Assembly (NCBI GenBank): GCA_013003515.1
Contig: JABDIW010000190.1
Span: 1-8,089, forward strand
DNA: 8,089 nucleotides
Direction of reading: 5' to 3'
DNA from: Acidimicrobiia bacterium
Lineage (GTDB): Bacteria; Actinomycetota; Acidimicrobiia; Spongiisociales; UBA5794
A program made the position numbers and the translations under genes. Under the pieces are notes generated by a model. It worked only from the letters and a program-made list of their open reading frames with translations, was not told the origin of the DNA and did no database searches. Positions 5,783 to 8,089 of this stretch are shown here, piece by piece. Every line of letters starts with the position of its first letter. Position 1 is the stretch's first letter.

Positions 5783-6801
5783 GGCATCCACCCCACCGGG
5801 GTCAAGCCGGCCGCCTCATCGAGGCCAGTGACGAGGTTGGCGCATTGCACGGCCTGACCCGCTGCCCCCTTCACCAGGTTGTCGATCGCCGAGACGACCA
5901 CCGCGGTGCCGGTGGGCTCGTCGACGAAGACACCGATCAGGCACTTGTTCGAGCCGACGACCCAACGGGTCTGTGGAGACTCCGTGCCGACGGATACGAA
6001 TGGAGCTTCGCCATATGCATCGGAGTAGACGTCCATGAGGTCGGCCAACCCGACACCGTCGGCAAGGCGGGCGTACACGGTGGCCAGAAGCCCCCGTTGC
6101 ATCGGAACGAGGTGCGGCGTGAACACGATGGCGGGCCGGATGCCCGTGATACGCGACACGGCATCCTCCATCTCGGGACGATGGCGGTGGGTGCCAACGC
6201 CATAGGCCCGCACCGACTCGGCGACGGCACCAAAGGCGGTCGCCTCCTTCGTGGAGCGACCAGCACCGGAGACACCGCTGAGGGCGTCGACGACCACCCC
6301 GTCCGACAGGACGGCTCCGGAACCGACGAGGGGCGCCAATGCCAGCGTCGTCGCCGTCGGGTAGCAGCCGGGGACGGCCACCCGGGTTGCCCCGGCCACG
6401 CTGACCAGCTCGGGTAGCCCGTACACCCAGTCCGTCAGCGAGCCGGGATGGGGATGGGGAGAGCCATAGGTGGCCTCGAACAGCGCCGGGTCTGCGAACC
6501 GATGATCGGCGCCCAGGTCGACGACGATGGCACCTGAGGCCGCCAGATCGGCCGCCAACTCCCCCGACGCCCCGTGGGGCAGCGCCAGAAAGGCGATTTC
6601 CGGTGACCCGGCGTCGGCGTCGAGCGACTGCAGCTGGCGGTGCGAGCCACCGAGGTGGGGATGGAGCTCACCGAGAGGTCTGCCGGCAGCGCTGTGGGCG
6701 GCGAGATGGGAGACCTCCATCGACGGATGCGCATCGATGAGCCTCACCAGCTCTCCGCCGGCGTAACCCGAAGCGCCAAAGACGGCTGCTCGTATTCCCA
6801 T
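5779..6801 (-). CDS. argC: N-acetyl-gamma-glutamyl-phosphate reductase
   Basis: This enzyme reduces N-acetylglutamyl phosphate with NADPH to the semialdehyde, the third step of arginine synthesis. The 340-aa product has the NADP-binding loop GASGYAGGEL (9-18), ALPHGASGEL (73-82), VDLGADHRF (94-102), and the active-site VPGCYPTAT (143-151) with nucleophile Cys146. SGVSGAGRS (175-183), the catalytic-histidine segment THRHRPEM (204-211), FTPHLVPMQRG (227-237), and the cofactor-side motif KGAAGQAVQ (311-319) follow. It is the first gene of the operon. The ATG at 6801 has no SD and lies 7 nt after a candidate -10, so the mRNA may be leaderless. A CATAC/GTATG dyad overlaps the promoter and start codon. 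The stop makes an ATGA overlap with argB; there is no argJ between them. Confidence 0.98.
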   Translation of the reverse strand: MGIRAAVFGASGYAGGELVRLIDAHPSMEVSHLAAHSAAGRPLGELHPHLGGSHRQLQSLDADAGSPEIAFLALPHGASGELAADLAASGAIVVDLGADHRFADPALFEATYGSPHPHPGSLTDWVYGLPELVSVAGATRVAVPGCYPTATTLALAPLVGSGAVLSDGVVVDALSGVSGAGRSTKEATAFGAVAESVRAYGVGTHRHRPEMEDAVSRITGIRPAIVFTPHLVPMQRGLLATVYARLADGVGLADLMDVYSDAYGEAPFVSVGTESPQTRWVVGSNKCLIGVFVDEPTGTAVVVSAIDNLVKGAAGQAVQCANLVTGLDEAAGLTPVGWMP

Positions 6802-6828
6802 ACTGCATACTATTCACGTATGCGTATG
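6799..6828. promoter_or_regulatory. imperfect dyad of four CATAC/GTATG half-sites, candidate operator at argC
   Basis: On the plus strand CATAC (6799-6803), TG, CATAC (6806-6810), a 7-nt centre TATTCAC, then GTATG (6818-6822), C, GTATG (6824-6828). The inner part is the perfect repeat GCATAC-N7-GTATGC (6805-6823). It overlaps the likely argC -10 and start codon, an ideal place for repression. TGCATA-type half-sites resemble actinobacterial ARG boxes, and the ArgR hexamer binds multiple half-sites. However, the spacing is not that of a standard single ARG box. It could instead be a TetR-type operator acting on the divergent acyl-CoA dehydrogenase gene. Confidence 0.5.
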
Positions 6829-6837
6829 AAAGTGCAA
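6809..6837 (-). promoter_or_regulatory. candidate argC operon promoter
   Basis: On the minus strand TTGCAC (6837-6832, first three bases match the -35 consensus) is followed after 17 nt by AATAGT (6814-6809), which matches TATAAT at four of six bases. The ATG of argC starts 7 nt later, so the predicted transcript is leaderless. TAGTAT (6812-6807) is an alternative -10 in the TANNNT form. The CATAC/GTATG dyad covers the spacer and -10. Confidence 0.45.
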
Positions 6838-6843
6838 ACCGAC

Positions 6844-6869
6844 CCGGTCGTGGGAGGACCGGATCCGGT
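6844..6869. promoter_or_regulatory. two overlapping dyads upstream of the acyl-CoA dehydrogenase gene
   Basis: CCGGTC (6844-6849) and GACCGG (6857-6862) are a 6-bp inverted repeat with a 7-nt spacer. The right arm overlaps ACCGGATCCGGT (6858-6869), a perfect 12-bp palindrome. Both lie between the argC-side promoter and the acyl-CoA dehydrogenase start. They could be an operator for a dimeric repressor, as is common for fatty-acid degradation genes, or mutually exclusive leader structures. GC-rich DNA produces such repeats by chance, so this is tentative. Confidence 0.3.
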
Positions 6870-6900
6870 ACGCTCCCCCATCCGTCAGCCAAGGAGTCCG

Positions 6901-8061
6901 ATGACCGACGTCAGTGCCCTCGTCGAACAGCTGCTCGCCGAGAACGACCCGACGGACCGCGAGGCATTCATGCGCGCACAGTTCGCCATGGGCCTGGCCT
7001 GGGTTCACTTTCCGGAGGGCAAGGGTGGCCTCGGCCTGGCCCCGCGAGTCCAGCACGACGTCGATGCAGCCCTCGAAGCGGCCGGGGCGCCCCTCCCTCG
7101 CTTCGTCGACGTCATCGGACATGGCATGGGAGCACCGACGTTGCTCGCCCACGGCACCGAAGAGCAACACAGCCGATACCTGGAGCCGCTGTTCACCGGC
7201 GAGGAGATCTGGAGCCAGTTGTTCTCTGAACCAGGCGCCGGGTCCGATGTGGCCGGTCTGGCGACCCGGGCCATCAAGGACGGCGACGAATGGGTGGTGT
7301 CGGGGCAGAAGGTATGGACAACGGTCGCCCACCTCTCGAAGTGGGGAATGGTCGTGACCCGTACCGATCCGGACGTGCCCAAGCACCTCGGGATGACGTA
7401 TTTCCTGATGGACATGGAGGCCGACGGAGTCGATATCCGGCCGCTCCGCCAGATAACGGGTGAGGCCGAGTTCAACGAGGTCTACATGACGGACGTTCGC
7501 ATCCCTGACGCCAATCGGATCGGCGGGGTCGGCGAGGGCTGGAGGGTGGCGTTGACCACACTCATGAACGAGCGGGTCGCCATCGGCGGCGGCGTCGGAC
7601 CGCGAGGCTCGGGGCCGATCAGCGACCTCGTCGACGTGTTCGCACAGCGCGGGGGCCACGACGCAGCCCGCGACAAGGTCATGAAGCTGTGGACCGAGGC
7701 AGAGGCGGCCCGCCTCACCAACCTGCGCGCCTTCCACAACCGCGACGCCGGAACTCCGGGGCCGGAAGGATCGACCGCCAAACTCCACTACGCAGAGCTC
7801 AACAAGCGGATCTACGAGTTGGCCACCGAGCTGCTCGGTGCCGAAGCGATGCTGTACGACACGTACGAGTTCATCCAGCCGGAGACCCCGGACGATGTTC
7901 GCGAGGACATACGCCGCCGCTTCCTGAGAACTCGCGCCAACTCCATCGAGGGGGGGACCTCCGAGATCATGCGGAACATCATCGGCGAGCGGGTCCTCGG
8001 CCTTCCCGGAGAGCCTCGCGTCGACAAGGAACTGCCCTGGACCCAGGTCCCTCGCAGCTGA
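6901..8061 (+). CDS. acyl-CoA dehydrogenase family protein (FadE-like)
   Basis: An FAD-dependent dehydrogenase, probably acting on an acyl-CoA thioester at the alpha-beta bond; the substrate is unknown. The 386-aa product has the usual three domains. These are an N-terminal helical part (about 1-105, LAWVHFPEGKGGLGL at 32-46), a beta-barrel with the FAD signature LFSEPGAGSD (107-116) and GQKVWTT (135-141), and a C-terminal four-helix domain ending in GGTSEIMRNIIGERVLGLP (351-369). The MCAD-type catalytic Glu position is Gly351, with Glu350 one residue earlier. Glu224 in MNERVAIGG (222-230) matches the isovaleryl-CoA dehydrogenase-type base. I chose ATG 6901 because AAGGAG (6891-6896) precedes it by 4 nt and MTDVSALVEQLLAE fits relatives; in-frame ATGs upstream (6820, 6826) would add a low-complexity Pro/Arg segment. 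It is divergent from argC with 99 bp between. Confidence 0.95.
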   Translation: MTDVSALVEQLLAENDPTDREAFMRAQFAMGLAWVHFPEGKGGLGLAPRVQHDVDAALEAAGAPLPRFVDVIGHGMGAPTLLAHGTEEQHSRYLEPLFTGEEIWSQLFSEPGAGSDVAGLATRAIKDGDEWVVSGQKVWTTVAHLSKWGMVVTRTDPDVPKHLGMTYFLMDMEADGVDIRPLRQITGEAEFNEVYMTDVRIPDANRIGGVGEGWRVALTTLMNERVAIGGGVGPRGSGPISDLVDVFAQRGGHDAARDKVMKLWTEAEAARLTNLRAFHNRDAGTPGPEGSTAKLHYAELNKRIYELATELLGAEAMLYDTYEFIQPETPDDVREDIRRRFLRTRANSIEGGTSEIMRNIIGERVLGLPGEPRVDKELPWTQVPRS

Positions 8062-8062
8062 G

Positions 8063-8089
8063 TCAGATCACCTCGACGGAGTAGCGGTC
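8063..8089 (-). CDS. possible C-terminal end of a convergent gene, partial at right edge
   Basis: Reading leftwards from the right edge gives DRYSVEVI followed by TGA at 8065-8063. The stop lies 1 nt beyond the acyl-CoA dehydrogenase stop, forming CTGA-G-TCAG, a tight convergent arrangement like the two other convergent junctions here. Only eight codons are visible. A second minus-strand frame also has a stop (8070-8068), so the frame is not certain and no family can be named. Confidence 0.3.
   Translation of the reverse strand, partial: DRYSVEVI

Noticed and set aside
5783..5791. GTG 5791 as the argB start.
   Set aside because: It is possible, but ATG 5782 reproduces the 4-nt overlap seen at the other three junctions. 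The difference is only three residues.
6640..6900. Upstream starts for the acyl-CoA dehydrogenase, including ATG 6820, which lies 6 nt after plus-strand TACTAT.
   Set aside because: The 6820 codon has leaderless-like spacing, but the added residues are Pro/Arg-rich and unlike the family. ATG 6901 has an AAGGAG SD and gives a family-like N-terminus.
6814..7788. Long minus-strand open frame opposite the acyl-CoA dehydrogenase.
   Set aside because: It is antisense to a protein with all dehydrogenase motifs intact, shows no recognisable domain, and would overlap the argC promoter.

Overview
The window is high-GC DNA with the gene content and style of an actinobacterium. Evidence for this includes an arginine operon with argR embedded in it, a short Rv1086-like cis-prenyltransferase, an acyl-CoA dehydrogenase of a FadE-like type with the C-terminal GGTSEI / GERVLGLP pattern, and several starts lacking a Shine-Dalgarno (SD) sequence with a TANNNT -10 just upstream. 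A deep-branching actinobacterium such as Acidimicrobiia is my guess. It cannot be proved from this sequence.

Layout, left to right. (1) 1-650, minus: most of a cis-prenyltransferase (uppS-like) running off the left edge. (2) 756-1151, plus: a basic 131-aa conserved-looking hypothetical protein, divergent from uppS. (3) 1156-1626, minus: a helical, TPR-like 156-aa protein, convergent with the previous gene, with both stop codons inside one perfect 18-bp palindrome. (4) 1703-1876, plus: a 57-aa Cys-containing small protein that converges on the arginine operon. (5) 6801 down to 1880, minus: argC-argB-argR-argG-argH, a five-gene operon in which every stop/start pair overlaps by exactly 4 nt. (6) 6802-6900: a divergent control region with two dyad elements. 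(7) 6901-8061, plus: an acyl-CoA dehydrogenase. (8) 8063-8089, minus: probably the last codons of another convergent gene.

How the genes work together. ArgB phosphorylates N-acetylglutamate and ArgC reduces the product to the semialdehyde. ArgG and ArgH convert citrulline plus aspartate to arginine and fumarate. ArgR is the arginine-responsive repressor that probably controls the whole transcript from the argC promoter. The middle steps (argJ, argD, argF), often found between argC and argR in actinobacteria, are not here and must be elsewhere if the pathway is complete. The other genes are not obviously linked to arginine.

I do not see a new multi-gene system. This is mostly core metabolism. 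The best leads are the argC/acyl-CoA dehydrogenase control region, the small CX4CX2C protein, substitutions in the prenyltransferase active-site motifs, and the displaced catalytic glutamate in the acyl-CoA dehydrogenase. No RNA genes, CRISPR arrays, insertion sequences or attachment sites were seen. No gene-free stretch exceeds about 105 bases.
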